A stretch of 64,000 bases of DNA from Paracoccus sp. SCSIO 75233. Lineage in GTDB: Bacteria; Pseudomonadota; Alphaproteobacteria; Rhodobacterales; Rhodobacteraceae. The notes under the pieces are model-generated. The model ran no database searches, was not told the DNA's origin, and saw only the letters and a list, made by a program, of their open reading frames with translations. Both the position numbers and the translations under genes were made by a program. This document shows, piece after piece, positions 51,979 through 61,359 of the stretch. The number at the start of each line of letters is the position of its first letter. Within the stretch, counting starts at the first letter, position 1. The stretch is from NCBI RefSeq assembly GCF_027912675.1, contig NZ_CP115760.1, positions 78,542 to 142,541 on the forward strand, written 5' to 3'.

Positions 51979-52500
51979 CTATCGACCATCGATTTCGGGT
52001 GTGGCCGCAGGTCCACCTTGAAGGTCGGCGATCAGGGCCTTCATCTCGGCGATCTCAAGTGTTTGTGCCTCGACGATGCTATCTGCCAGGGCCTGCACAC
52101 GCGGATCCGAGATATTGGCACGGGTCGAGGTCAGGATTGCAATCGAATGATGTGGGATCATCGCTTTCATCCATGCGGTGTCATCAACGGTCGCCTGGCT
52201 GCGCACCAGAAACACCCCAAGGACAAAGGCCAACAAGGCGAGGCCCGCGACCATGAGATTGGCACGCCTATTGCGATACATGCCCAGCATGAAGGCCAGC
52301 ATGATCAGCGCCATGGCTCCGCCCATGTAAAGCGCCATCCACATCCGGGTCTGACTGAAGAAGACGTGATCCAGTGACCACGTGTTCAGATACATCAGGC
52401 CGAACATGACCACGGTCGAGGTGAAGATCATCGCCGCAAACCGGCCGTAGCTTCCGCCATTCATGCGATCGTGATTCATCTTGTGATCAGAATTTTCCAT
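51979..52500 (-). CDS. DUF305 family membrane protein
   Basis: 173 residues: three N-terminal transmembrane helices, then a periplasmic DUF305 helix bundle with MIPHHSIAILTSTRA (His pair) and VEAQTLEIAEMKALI. DUF305 proteins are ferritin-like helical proteins often found in copper-resistance clusters; a metal-binding role is suspected. The N-terminus itself is His/Met-rich. Confidence 0.88.
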   Translation of the reverse strand: MENSDHKMNHDRMNGGSYGRFAAMIFTSTVVMFGLMYLNTWSLDHVFFSQTRMWMALYMGGAMALIMLAFMLGMYRNRRANLMVAGLALLAFVLGVFLVRSQATVDDTAWMKAMIPHHSIAILTSTRANISDPRVQALADSIVEAQTLEIAEMKALIADLQGGPAATPEIDGR

Positions 52501-52527
52501 TGTCTCTCCTCCTATTGGAATGAACCG

Positions 52528-53139
52528 TCAGCTTTTGCGGACCGCTGCAACTAACCCGGCCAGCTCGGATAACGGCACGGCACCAAACCGCGAATCCGCC
52601 CCGGCAATGAAGGTAGGCGTGCCAACCAGACCCATCGCCGCTGCCAGCGTATTCGACTGTTCGATATGCTGGGCAACCTCGGGTCGGTCCATGTCACGTT
52701 GAAATTGCCGGGCATCCAGTCCTATGGATCGCGCCGTGCGCAGGACGCTGGCCTGCTCGGCCCGGGCTTTCTGCTGCAGTAATGCGCGATGAAATTCAGG
52801 ATAGCGGCCCTGACTGCGCGACGCCAAAGCCGCCCGTGCGGCGAAAACCGAGCCCTCACCGAAGACCGGCCATTCGCGCATGACCAGACGCAGACTGCGA
52901 TCGGTATCCAGAAGCGCACCCACCACCGGCAACATCGCGCGGCAGAACTGGCAATTGTAGTCAAAAAACTCGACCAGCGTCGCATTGCCGTCGGGATTTC
53001 CCAAGGCAGGTGCGTTGGGATCGCGTTCCAATTGCCTGCGAAAAGCCGGCGGCAGGGAATGGCTTGCCGCTACGAGCCGCGGCGCCAGGGCCAATGCGGG
53101 GCCTGCAAGAGCAAGGCGCAAAACTGAGCGACGTTGAAC
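52528..53139 (-). CDS. DsbA-family thiol-disulphide oxidoreductase
   Basis: 203 residues with an RR-containing signal (MVQRRSVLRLALAGPALALA) and a thioredoxin fold with CxxC in FFDYNCQFCRAMLPVVG and the cis-Pro loop GLVGTPTFI. Similar to ScsC/DsbG-like proteins of copper-resistance loci that protect or oxidise periplasmic thiols. It ends 28 bp before the DUF305 gene. Confidence 0.88.
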   Translation of the reverse strand, partial: VQRRSVLRLALAGPALALAPRLVAASHSLPPAFRRQLERDPNAPALGNPDGNATLVEFFDYNCQFCRAMLPVVGALLDTDRSLRLVMREWPVFGEGSVFAARAALASRSQGRYPEFHRALLQQKARAEQASVLRTARSIGLDARQFQRDMDRPEVAQHIEQSNTLAAAMGLVGTPTFIAGADSRFGAVPLSELAGLVAAVRKS

Positions 53140-53155
53140 CATGGCGATGGTCCTT

Positions 53156-53572
53156 TCAATTGATGCCATTGGCACGTTGAATTTCGCGGATATAGGCGAT
53201 GATCACCGCAAGATCGGCATCGGTGACGCCCTCAGTTGGGGGCATGTTGCCGAATGTCCAGTGATGCTGCCGCGCGCCGGTTCTCGCGGCCAGCTCAAAG
53301 GCAATATCCGCGTGATGGCCGAGCCGATAGATCGGATCGATCAAGGGCGGACCGATACCGTCCCTCCCGCTGGCGTTCTCTCCATGGCAGGACGCGCAGT
53401 TCGTATCAAAGGCGGTCCGGCCTTTGGCAGCCGGTAATGACAGCGACGATGGCACATTGACCGTGACCATCGGGGTGCCTGTGGCAGCGGCCGTATCCGG
53501 GCGCCGAAGCGCCCAGACAAACACAGCCGCACCGATCACCGCAATCAGAACGAAAAGCCGGGATTTCGACAT
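53156..53572 (-). CDS. monohaem cytochrome c, signal-anchored
   Basis: 138 residues: an N-terminal hydrophobic helix (FVLIAVIGAAVFVWAL), haem site CASCHG, a distal Met candidate in FGNMPPTEGV and VIIAYIREIQ at the end. Located between the multicopper oxidase and DsbA genes with gaps of 9 and 16 bp; likely an electron partner of the oxidase. Confidence 0.88.
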   Translation of the reverse strand: MSKSRLFVLIAVIGAAVFVWALRRPDTAAATGTPMVTVNVPSSLSLPAAKGRTAFDTNCASCHGENASGRDGIGPPLIDPIYRLGHHADIAFELAARTGARQHHWTFGNMPPTEGVTDADLAVIIAYIREIQRANGIN

Positions 53573-53581
53573 TATCCCACC

Positions 53582-55084
53582 TCATGCCGAGACGTTGAAG
53601 GTGGTCATCATCCCACTGGCCAGATGCGGCATGTGATGACAGTGGAGCATCCATTCGGCGGCCTCGCCCGCATCCAGCGCCACGGTCACCATCGACATCG
53701 GCGGCACATAGACCGTATCGCGCAACGCCCCGGCCACGCGGTTGCCGTTGATGGCCACAACCTGGAAATGGTGGCCGTGAAGATGCATCGGATGTCCCAT
53801 CATGGACATGTTGTGGAAATTTAACTCGACCCGCTGACCGGTGGTCGCCGTGACCGGAACCCGGTCCTCGAACAGTCGGTCGTTGATGGTCCAGCGATAC
53901 GGCTGCATCTGGCCGCCCAGCATGACCATCGGCGACAAATCGGCGGGACGGTCGGCCAGTGGCGCAAGCGCCCGCAGGACCGCCTCTTGCGCAAGGTCAA
54001 TGTCAAAGGCCGGCGCCGCCTCGTCCGACAGGCCCGAGATGATCGGCACATCCGCGCCGGCCGTCGCCAGGATCAGACCCGTGCGTTCATGCGCCCCCTC
54101 GCGCAGCGCCAGGATCGGCCAGGCACCACCGCCCGAGGGCAGGTCAAGCTCGATATCCAGTCGTTGCCCCATCGCAACGCCAAAGCGCGCCGCCGGAAGT
54201 GCCTGCACCGGCTGGCCGTCCACCGCGACCAGTCGCGCCGGAACATCGCCGCAGGCGATCCAGAATACCGTGGCGGCGGCGCCGTTGATGACGCGCAGCA
54301 GAACCCGCCCGCCCTTCTCGACCGCCACGATCTCGGGATCGGAGAGGGTCCGGTCATTCGCCAGATAGGCATCGAAATTGAAGTCGTTCAGGTCCATCGC
54401 CATGCCGCCCATCCCGGCCGCGGTCATGCCTTCCATCCCCTCCATCGCCGACATGCCGGATGTGCCCATCGCACCCATATCATGCCCTGCATGAGCGTTG
54501 GCGCCCTGCGCATCATCGGCAGTTTCAGGCTCTGGATGGCCTTTCCCGGATCGGATCTCGTCCAGAACCTCTTCCGGCGGACGGAAAGAAAAATCATGCA
54601 GGAAAATGGTGACCTCTTGTCGGTCGGCCTTCACGTCATCGGGGCGCCGGACAATTAACGGCGCCGCCAGCAACTGCATTTCCTGAACCGGCACATGGCT
54701 GTGCATCCAGTGCGTTCCGGCCGCTGGTTCGAAATCATAGGACCGCGTTTCGCCGGGGCGCAGCAGCGGCAATGGCATGTCGGGCACGCCGTCCTGCACA
54801 TTGGGCGGAATTTGCCCATGCCAGTGAACGATCGTCGGCACGTCGAGATCATTGGTCAGGTTGACGAGGAAGCGCTGGCCGGGGTCCAGAACCAGCCCCT
54901 GGCCACCGGCGCCATTGACCAGTCCGAAGACGGTCGCCGCGCGCCCGTCGATGTCCAGAGAGCGTGTGGTCGCGCGCAGCCCAAGTGGGGCCGTCTGTGA
55001 AAGGCCAGCGCGTGGCAGCGAAAGTGCAGCGATTAAAGCACTGGACCCGGCCAGAAAGCCGCGGCGATCGAGTAAGTTTGTCAT
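53582..55084 (-). CDS. Tat-exported multicopper oxidase with Met-rich insert (CopA/CueO-like)
   Basis: 500 residues. Twin-arginine-type start (LLDRRGFLAGSSALIAALSL). Cupredoxin domain 1 has HWHGQ and HWMHSH; domain 3 has HPMHLHGHHF and HCHHMPHLASGM, the complete T1/T2/T3 copper ligand set. Between them is a Met/Gly segment (about residues 200-232, AGHDMGAMGTSGMSAMEGME) of the kind that binds Cu(I) in CueO/CopA. It probably oxidises Cu(I) to Cu(II) in the periplasm. First gene of the MCO-cytochrome-DsbA-DUF305 set. Confidence 0.93.
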   Translation of the reverse strand: MTNLLDRRGFLAGSSALIAALSLPRAGLSQTAPLGLRATTRSLDIDGRAATVFGLVNGAGGQGLVLDPGQRFLVNLTNDLDVPTIVHWHGQIPPNVQDGVPDMPLPLLRPGETRSYDFEPAAGTHWMHSHVPVQEMQLLAAPLIVRRPDDVKADRQEVTIFLHDFSFRPPEEVLDEIRSGKGHPEPETADDAQGANAHAGHDMGAMGTSGMSAMEGMEGMTAAGMGGMAMDLNDFNFDAYLANDRTLSDPEIVAVEKGGRVLLRVINGAAATVFWIACGDVPARLVAVDGQPVQALPAARFGVAMGQRLDIELDLPSGGGAWPILALREGAHERTGLILATAGADVPIISGLSDEAAPAFDIDLAQEAVLRALAPLADRPADLSPMVMLGGQMQPYRWTINDRLFEDRVPVTATTGQRVELNFHNMSMMGHPMHLHGHHFQVVAINGNRVAGALRDTVYVPPMSMVTVALDAGEAAEWMLHCHHMPHLASGMMTTFNVSA

Positions 55085-55156
55085 GTAAGAAATCCATCAT
55101 GCCCCGGGGGGCAAACTGTGTCAGACGCCTCTGATGAGGCATCACGAAGCAAACGC

Positions 55157-55495
55157 TCAGAGGGAATTCGGAGGACGGACGGCGGGGCCGACGACGCGAC
55201 TGTCATGGGCCGCATCGGTGAACGGCCACTGCAAGGGGTGTTCGTTCCTGACCGGGGCCAAATGCGCGGTGACGATCCAAGGCGTAGACGTGCCAAGACA
55301 GATGATCGCGCAGGCATCGGTCATAGCCGATTGGGACGGAGGATGCTCTTTGTCATAATGCTGCGTGTCAGCCGCAATCATCTCGGCCGACATATGGTGA
55401 CCGGGCATATCAGCAGCTAAAGCCATCTCCGCATGCTGGATCAGACCGCCGAGAGCAATCAGGACAACCAGCAACGAAGAGATCCAGCGGCGCAT
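55157..55495 (-). CDS. small secreted protein of the copper cluster, unknown
   Basis: 112 residues with a signal peptide (SSLLVVLIALGGLIQHAEMALA) and a His/Met-containing mature part (MPGHHMSAEMIAADTQHYDK) with two cysteines (DACAIICLG). The pattern resembles small copper-island proteins such as CopL/DUF2946, but no secure family match. It lies 72 bp upstream of the multicopper oxidase and is probably co-transcribed. Confidence 0.6.
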   Translation of the reverse strand: MRRWISSLLVVLIALGGLIQHAEMALAADMPGHHMSAEMIAADTQHYDKEHPPSQSAMTDACAIICLGTSTPWIVTAHLAPVRNEHPLQWPFTDAAHDSRVVGPAVRPPNSL

Positions 55496-55560
55496 TCCTA
55501 GCTCGGGTCCAGAGAGGTTCGTAAGTTGTGATGGTAGTCGCGTGGCAACCCGGATTCAAC

Positions 55561-55791
55561 TCACGGTTTGCTCAGCAGCTTTGCAAGTGGTGAAGCGGCC
55601 GGCAAGCCCCATCCCCTCCTAGCTTTCCGGTTGAACGCCATAAGCCGCTGCGCGTTCTGCGTCACCAGAACAGATGCGCCTGTTTCGGTGAGGATCGCGA
55701 TACAAGGGCCCGTCATGCCCGCCACGGTTGTGATCAGGAGCAGACCCTTCAGACCGGGACCGATGACCACGTTCTGGCGGATGTTCGCCAT
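55561..55791 (-). pseudogene. ZntA/CadA-type ATPase, C-terminal fragment
   Basis: A frame ending at 55561 reads [20 protein letters not shown] and [19 protein letters not shown], the last two membrane helices typical of Zn/Cd P1B ATPases (NIxQNxxxxxGxK, DxGxxxxVxxNxLRL). The rest of the ATPase is missing; the fragment joins a PhnD-like fragment at about 55790. Confidence 0.65.
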
Positions 55792-56163
55792 CCGCCACCG
55801 CGCGCACCACGTTGCGATGGCCAAACGTGAAAATGGATCGACTGAAGAAGCCCTCGACCTGTTCCCCCATCCGGCGCAGATCGGTCGCGGTCACAAGATA
55901 GCCAGAGTTCGAATCCGGGTCGGAAAATGCATGCGTGCCCCCTTGCAGGTCGGACAGCGCTTCCGCTCCATCTTCAGCCCCGACAATGAGGTAAGACTGG
56001 TATCGCGGGCCACCGCGCCACACAGGCGCAGCGACAAGATCCAGCAAATCGGCGTGCTGGAGATAGGGATAGCCGCAAAGCCAAGCCGCATCGACACTAC
56101 GTTCCAGCAGAAGGCCAGTGATTTCCTGATAGGTGCGACGCTGAACCAGTTCGATCTCACGCC
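55788..56163 (-). pseudogene. PhnD-like substrate-binding protein, internal/C-terminal fragment
   Basis: The frame contains [49 protein letters not shown] and [15 protein letters not shown], typical of phosphate/phosphite/phosphonate ABC transporter binding proteins found near ars genes. It is joined in frame to the arsH fragment upstream and out of frame to the ATPase tail downstream. Not a functional gene by itself. Confidence 0.7.
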
Positions 56164-56686
56164 CCATCCGCATCCAACGCCCGAGCAGCCGCATCTGGTT
56201 CACGGCGTTGAAGCTCTGCGATCCGCCCGAGACCTGCATTACTGCCAGCGTCTTTCCCTGCGTCGGGCGCACGGCGCCCTCGGACAGCGGGATCCAGTCG
56301 ATCTGCGTCTTCATCAACCCGGTCATCGCGCCGTGACGCTCAGGGCTTGACCAGACCATGCCCTCGCTCCATGTGACCAGATCGCGGAGCTCGCGGACTT
56401 TCGGGTGGCTGGCATCGACCCCGTCATCAACCAGCGGGAGGCCGGATGGATGGAAAAACCGCACTTCCGCCCCCAGGCGCGTAAGGATGCGCCCGGCCTC
56501 TTCCGCGGACAGCCGGCTAAATGAGCGGACCCGCAGCGAGCCATTGAGGATCAGAATACGCGGTGGATGCGTTCGGACGATCGTAGGCCGCAGTCGTTCG
56601 CGGTCGATTGAAGCGAAGTGCTGCTCATCAAGCTGAGGGGTGGTCAGGTTCGTCAGGTCGTCAGGCAATTCGTTTTCCCCGATCAT
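56164..56686 (-). pseudogene. arsH: arsH 5' fragment (organoarsenical oxidase/FMN reductase)
   Basis: From the ATG at 56686 (inside the end of arsC) the ArsH sequence runs normally: [20 protein letters not shown] (FMN phosphate loop), [40 protein letters not shown]. It then breaks at about 56164, where the next expected segment (ITIPNQSS...) is replaced by PhnD-like sequence. The open frame of the chimera continues to 55619. About 50 C-terminal residues of ArsH are lost. Confidence 0.8.
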
Positions 56687-57083
56687 CAATAATGAGCTGA
56701 CCGTTTTCCTTCGCAAGCGGCCCCGGCGGCAGCGTATCAAGCAGGTCTAGAACGGTTTCAGATGGGCGGCAGAGCCGAACGCCCTTGTGCGTGCAGACGA
56801 AGGGGCGGTTGACCAGGATCGGATGTTCCACCATCGCAGTGAGGAGAACCTCGTCCGACACACCGGGCGCGGTAAGCCCCATTGCTTCTGCCGGGCTTCG
56901 CGCAACGCGCAGTGCCTCCTGTGGGGTTACGCCAGCCGCAGCGAACAGACCTAAGAGCTGCGCACGCGTCCAACCCGTTTCCAAGTAGTTGATCACCGTT
57001 GGCAGGGTGCCCGCAGCGTGCAGGATTGCCAAAGTGTTGCGCGATGTCCCGCAGTCCGGATTGTGGTAGATGACGACACTCAT
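56661..57083 (-). CDS. arsC: arsenate reductase (glutaredoxin-dependent)
   Basis: 140 residues, ArsC of the ArsC/Spx fold: catalytic Cys in [12 protein letters not shown], then [12 protein letters not shown] (substrate Arg) and [18 protein letters not shown] with the conserved Arg. Reduces arsenate to arsenite for export. Overlaps acr3 by 4 bp upstream and arsH downstream. Confidence 0.93.
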   Translation of the reverse strand: MSVVIYHNPDCGTSRNTLAILHAAGTLPTVINYLETGWTRAQLLGLFAAAGVTPQEALRVARSPAEAMGLTAPGVSDEVLLTAMVEHPILVNRPFVCTHKGVRLCRPSETVLDLLDTLPPGPLAKENGQLIIDDRGKRIA

Positions 57084-58099
57084 GCCGGAAATCGCTCCCT
57101 TGTGCGGTTGGCGAACCAGACGAGTGAAAGCATCACGGGAACCTCCACCAGAACGCCGACTACCGTCACCAACGCAGCCCCGGAATTGAGACCGAAAAGG
57201 CCAATGGCCACAGCAACGGCCAGCTCGAAGAAATTCGATGTACCGATCAGCGCGCAGGGGGCGGCCACCTTATGCGGCACCTTCCAACGCCACGCCCAGT
57301 AATAGGCGATGGCAAAGATCCCGTAGGACTGGATCAGGATCGGCGTGGCAAGCAGGACGATCAGGAACGGGTTTTCGGTGATGACGCTGCCCTGAAACCC
57401 GAACAACAGCACCACTGTCAGAGGCAACCCCAGAACCGAGGCGGGCTTGATCCGCGCGGTGAAAGAAGAAACTGCAGCTTCTCCACCCCGGGTCATCAGT
57501 CTGGACCGGGTGAAGATGCCGGCAGCAAGCGGCAGAACGACATAGAGAACCACGGAAAGAACCAGCGTTTCCCAAGGAACGGCGATATCGGTCACGCCAA
57601 GCAGCAGAGCCACGATGGGCGCAAAGGCGAACACCATGATCACATCGTTCAGTGACACCTGGACCAGCGTGTAATTCGGATCCCCTTTTGTAAGTTGGGA
57701 CCAGACGAAGACCATCGCCGTGCAGGGTGCTGCCCCGAGCAGGATCAGCCCGGCGATGTACTGGCCTGCATCCGCCGGGTCGATCAGGTCCGCAAAGACG
57801 TATTCGAAAAACAGCACGCCCAGGGCGGCCATGGTGAAGGGCTTGATCAGCCAATTCACGACCACGGTTATGACCAGGCCCTTGGGGCGCTGGCCCACGC
57901 CCTTGAGCGCGCTCAGATCCACGGCGACCATCATCGGATAGACCATCGCCCAGATCAGGACAGCGACCACCAGATTGACCGAGGCATATTCGAGCGCGGC
58001 CAACGCTGCAAACAGGCCCGGCAGCAGCGAGGCGAGCACGATGCCCGCGACGATGCACAGCAGCACCCAGACAGACAGATAGCGTTCAAAAAGTGACAT
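57080..58099 (-). CDS. acr3: ACR3-family arsenite efflux transporter
   Basis: 339 residues, ten transmembrane helices, with the typical [15 protein letters not shown] and [20 protein letters not shown] (conserved Cys of the transport site) and [20 protein letters not shown]. Exports arsenite using the proton-motive force. Second gene of the ars operon, 3 bp after arsR. Confidence 0.94.
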   Translation of the reverse strand: MSLFERYLSVWVLLCIVAGIVLASLLPGLFAALAALEYASVNLVVAVLIWAMVYPMMVAVDLSALKGVGQRPKGLVITVVVNWLIKPFTMAALGVLFFEYVFADLIDPADAGQYIAGLILLGAAPCTAMVFVWSQLTKGDPNYTLVQVSLNDVIMVFAFAPIVALLLGVTDIAVPWETLVLSVVLYVVLPLAAGIFTRSRLMTRGGEAAVSSFTARIKPASVLGLPLTVVLLFGFQGSVITENPFLIVLLATPILIQSYGIFAIAYYWAWRWKVPHKVAAPCALIGTSNFFELAVAVAIGLFGLNSGAALVTVVGVLVEVPVMLSLVWFANRTRERFPA

Positions 58100-58102
58100 T
58101 GA

Positions 58103-58444
58103 TCAACCTTGGGCTCTAGCAGGGGTTATGCAGCAGGCAGACTCGCTGCGAATGACGTCGAGTTCTTCAATCAGCGCCGAGAGGGGCAGCAAGGCCCCAG
58201 GGCTGAGTGAATAGCAGACCCGCGGCGGGTCGATCTGCCCTTCGATCACGCCCGCCTCCTTTAGGATGCGGAGATGCTCGGACACCGTGGACTGCGCGAG
58301 GCCGACGGCCTCGACGATATCACCGCCGATACAACCCGGTGTTCGCGCCAGCAGCCGCAAGATCCGCAATCGCGCCGGATGGCCCAGGGCCTTGGCTGTT
58401 GCCGCCATTCTCATGTCCTCAAGGTCTTGCTGGACTTCTGTCAT
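58103..58444 (-). CDS. arsR: ArsR-family metalloregulator
   Basis: 113 residues, winged helix: LGHPARLRILRLLARTPGCI, then VGLAQSTVSEHLRILKEAGV and the wing IEGQIDPPRVCYSL. The C-terminus has an adjacent Cys pair (SACCI), which with an upstream Cys could bind As(III). First gene of the ars operon, downstream of a matching dyad. Confidence 0.92.
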   Translation of the reverse strand: MTEVQQDLEDMRMAATAKALGHPARLRILRLLARTPGCIGGDIVEAVGLAQSTVSEHLRILKEAGVIEGQIDPPRVCYSLSPGALLPLSALIEELDVIRSESACCITPARAQG

Positions 58445-58460
58445 CTTGGCCTCATCTAAA

Positions 58461-58483
58461 ATCGGCTATCGTCGTTTACCGAT
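58461..58483. promoter_or_regulatory. ars operator dyad
   Basis: ATCGG and CCGAT arms separated by 13 bp, 17 bp upstream of the arsR start codon on the minus strand; an ATATCGG context is typical of ArsR operators. Likely the autoregulatory site. Confidence 0.55.
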
Positions 58484-58706
58484 ATGTTTTCGTAACTGCC
58501 GACGCAAGCGAATTTATTGGCGAGTGGCTGGGGAGCTCGGTACGCGGATAGTCAATCACCGCAGTTTCCGTGGCAGAGTGCCCTTGCCGGCACCTTATCC
58601 TCTACCGCATCGGTGCTATCCGGATCACCAACTTGCACAGCTTGAGCAAAGTCTTGAATGTCGGGGCGATCCTGTAACCCACCAGGTGAAGGACCGTTCA
58701 GAGCCG

Positions 58707-59774
58707 TCAGTTCGTGGCGCGCCACATCCTGTACCGCCCCTGCCCTGTCACTTCGCGGATCAGCCCATGCGCTTCCATCCAGGCAAGGTTGCGCTGGACT
58801 GCGGCGCGACTGGCGCCGGTCATCGCCTCGGCCATCGGAGCGGATACAAGGGGCCATTCGGTCACCACAGCGCGCAAGGCACGCGGGGTCTTGCCCGAGA
58901 GTGGGGTCATCTCCGTTTCCGCCCTCGCTGACCATGTCTCGATATCGTCAAGGTGCCGCATTGCGGTCAGGCAGGCGGTCTCCAACCCGTCGAGCCATCG
59001 CGCCAGACGGTCAGCGGGTGGGCCGCCCGCGCGCAACCCCCCTGCCCCGCCCATGGCCAGAGGTGCAAAGACTGCTCCCTTGCCCTCGCTGGCCGCGATC
59101 CGCGCAGCTGTGACGGCCGCCTCCATTCGATCGCTTTGCTGCCCGAGTCCCGCTAGGCTCCAGAGGTGAAAGCCCAAGCAAGCACGGGTGATCGGGTGCA
59201 ACTCGGAAGCTTGCGCCGTAAGGTCCAGCCAACCGCCTGCGCGATCCGCAAAAGGTTCGGCCTCATCCGCGAGGTTCTCGGGGTCGCGGCGGTCAAGGAA
59301 GGCGGAAAGGTCTACCTCCGGTCCTGGCCCACCGGATAGCCGCCGCACCGCCCAACCGACACGCGCGAGCGCGGCAGTGTCGTCCTGTACGCCGGACAAG
59401 CGCATGGAGATCCAGAGCGCCAGCCGATCTGGGCCAATGCGGTCACCCGCGAACCAGCTGAGGTCGGCAGCCTCGAACAGGGCAAGCCTGTGCCGCCATC
59501 CTTCCGGGCCCCGCTTCAGCCGGTCGTCCAGCGCACCGACTCGACCGGCCACACGGGCAAGACGCGCAGCATGACCCGCCTCTGCTTTGCGCCAATCGTC
59601 GAGGACCTCGGCGTCACGCGGCTCGGCCCGTGGTCCCGGCGGCAGATAATCCGGCTCCTCTTCCATGGGACCGGGCAGGAACCAAAGATCGTCCTCAGAC
59701 GACTGTTCCACCTCCTCAGCGTCGAGGAAGAGAACGTCCGATTCATCATGTAACGCAGGCGCTTGAGGCTTCAT
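58707..59774 (-). CDS. RHE_PE00001/DUF1612-type plasmid protein with C-terminal HTH
   Basis: 355 residues, acidic N-terminus, a helical middle region, and a C-terminal winged helix (VSAPMAEAMTGASRAAVQRN then LREVTGQGRYRMWRAT-like ending). This layout matches DUF1612/HTH proteins that are common on alphaproteobacterial plasmids, role unknown, possibly regulatory. Single gene; 58485-58706 and 59775-60000 are non-coding. Confidence 0.75.
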   Translation of the reverse strand: MKPQAPALHDESDVLFLDAEEVEQSSEDDLWFLPGPMEEEPDYLPPGPRAEPRDAEVLDDWRKAEAGHAARLARVAGRVGALDDRLKRGPEGWRHRLALFEAADLSWFAGDRIGPDRLALWISMRLSGVQDDTAALARVGWAVRRLSGGPGPEVDLSAFLDRRDPENLADEAEPFADRAGGWLDLTAQASELHPITRACLGFHLWSLAGLGQQSDRMEAAVTAARIAASEGKGAVFAPLAMGGAGGLRAGGPPADRLARWLDGLETACLTAMRHLDDIETWSARAETEMTPLSGKTPRALRAVVTEWPLVSAPMAEAMTGASRAAVQRNLAWMEAHGLIREVTGQGRYRMWRATN

Positions 59775-60000
59775 ATGTGCAAAATACTGGAATTCTGCAC
59801 GTTACCCAAGGGTTTTGTCAGAGGACGCCAGCGCTCCTTATATAGCACGCGCGGGTGATGGTCGGCGAGGGCTCTCTAATCGCGCTCAGCCTATGGAAAC
59901 CAAGGGTTTTCCGTTGAGCAAGGCCACAGAGAGCGCCATTGCATTCGTTTACAAACGGTCGTTTATTGCCGCTATATGAAACTGCAAAAAGACTGTTTTG

Positions 60001-60885
60001 ATGCCATTGATAGGCTATGCGCGCGTATCCACAGAGGATCAAACCCCCCTGCCCCAGTCGCAGGCCCTGAAATCTGCGGGTTGCGCCGAAATCTATGAAG
60101 AGCACGCCTCAGGCGGCAATCGCGCGCGGCCGGTGCTTGGGCGTGTGCTCGAACGCATCCAGAGTGGCGATACGCTGGTCGTCGTGAGGATCGACCGGCT
60201 TGCGCGGTCTCTGTCGCATCTGCTGGAAGTGATCGAGCGGCTGGAGGCTAGGGGTGCGTTCTTTCGCTCGATCCAGGACCCGATCGACACTGGATCCCCG
60301 CAGGGCAAGTTCACGCTGCAGGTCTTGGGCGCTGCGGCCGAGTTCGAGCGCGCCCTGATCCGGGAGCGCACCAAGGCCGGCCTCGCCAGTGCGCGCACAA
60401 AGGGCCGCGTGGGCGGAAACCCTGGACTGCGGGCCAAAGACCCTGCCGCTCTTCGCAAGGTGCGGCTAGCGCGACAGGACGGCTACATGGAGCGTCTGAA
60501 CGAAACGGCACAAGATTGGGTGCCCCATGTGCGCCGGTTGCGCCCTGACTTGGCCTGGGAAGACGTGGTGCGCATCATCAACGGCCCCTTGCCCGAGGCG
60601 CGTCGCTGGACCCAAAGCCGTCTCTTGCGCGCCGTGAAGGCCTATGTCCGCGACGGCTTCCTGCCCGAGACAGTTTTGGCCCGCGCCGGCCGCCGCGAAA
60701 CCGACGACCGCCTGCCCGCCATCGTCGCCGCCATCAAGGGCGCGGATCCCGGCATTACGCTCCAGGCGATCTGTGAACGGCTGGAATCAATGCGCGAACG
60801 CACACCACGTGGCCGAACGAGATGGCAGCCGTCGTCAGTCAAGATGCTGTTGGAGCGGGCGGAGAGGCTGGGGCTGCTTGAGTAG
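60001..60885 (+). CDS. serine recombinase (resolvase/invertase family)
   Basis: 294 residues. N-terminal catalytic domain: YARVSTEDQ (nucleophilic Ser), VVRIDRLARSLSHLLEVIER, and GKFTLQVLGAAAEFERALIRERTKAGLASAR. The C-terminal extension is longer than in simple resolvases and carries HTH-like repeats. ATG at 60001 is preferred over the preceding TTG. It may resolve plasmid multimers; an imperfect dyad around GGAAACC...GGTTTTCC (59894-59911) is a possible site upstream. Confidence 0.9.
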   Translation: MPLIGYARVSTEDQTPLPQSQALKSAGCAEIYEEHASGGNRARPVLGRVLERIQSGDTLVVVRIDRLARSLSHLLEVIERLEARGAFFRSIQDPIDTGSPQGKFTLQVLGAAAEFERALIRERTKAGLASARTKGRVGGNPGLRAKDPAALRKVRLARQDGYMERLNETAQDWVPHVRRLRPDLAWEDVVRIINGPLPEARRWTQSRLLRAVKAYVRDGFLPETVLARAGRRETDDRLPAIVAAIKGADPGITLQAICERLESMRERTPRGRTRWQPSSVKMLLERAERLGLLE

Positions 60886-60963
60886 CCTAACAACCTTGCA
60901 AATCCTCCACTATAGGGAAGGATTACAAGGTTGTGGTCAGTTTCAGGCACAGAAGCCGTTCGC

Positions 60964-61359
60964 TCATGCAAAGGGGTTGACGATGCGAAGCTGGCCTTCC
61001 ACCAGCAGGCCATCTTGCATGTCCTCGCTCCACAGCGTGGTACACCCCGCAACCAAAGCGCTGGCCACGATCATCGCGTCGTAGATCGAGAAGCCGTAGC
61101 GTTCCGCCAAAGCGCGGCCGACGTCATGGGTCTGCACGGTGAGATCTTCGACGGGACACAAGGCGCGCACGCCTTCGAGAAAGGCCGCTGCTTCCTCCCA
61201 ACCGAGGCCAGCTTTGCGGCGGCAGTTCACCAGTGACTCGTTTAGAACCTGAACGCTGATCCGGGGCCCCTGCCCCAGGATGACCTCGGCGCGATCGGCC
61301 TTTGGGCCGTCGTCGAGCAGGTAAAGAACGACATTCGTGTCCGCGAACTCAACGCTCAT
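60964..61359 (-). CDS. vapC: PIN-domain ribonuclease toxin VapC
   Basis: 131 residues with the PIN acidic residues: FADTNVVLYLLD (first Asp), VLNESLVN (Glu), SIYDAMIVASA (Asp) and LWSEDMQDG (last Asp/Glu). Cleaves RNA when released from its antitoxin. Overlaps vapB by 11 bp. Confidence 0.92.
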   Translation of the reverse strand: MSVEFADTNVVLYLLDDGPKADRAEVILGQGPRISVQVLNESLVNCRRKAGLGWEEAAAFLEGVRALCPVEDLTVQTHDVGRALAERYGFSIYDAMIVASALVAGCTTLWSEDMQDGLLVEGQLRIVNPFA

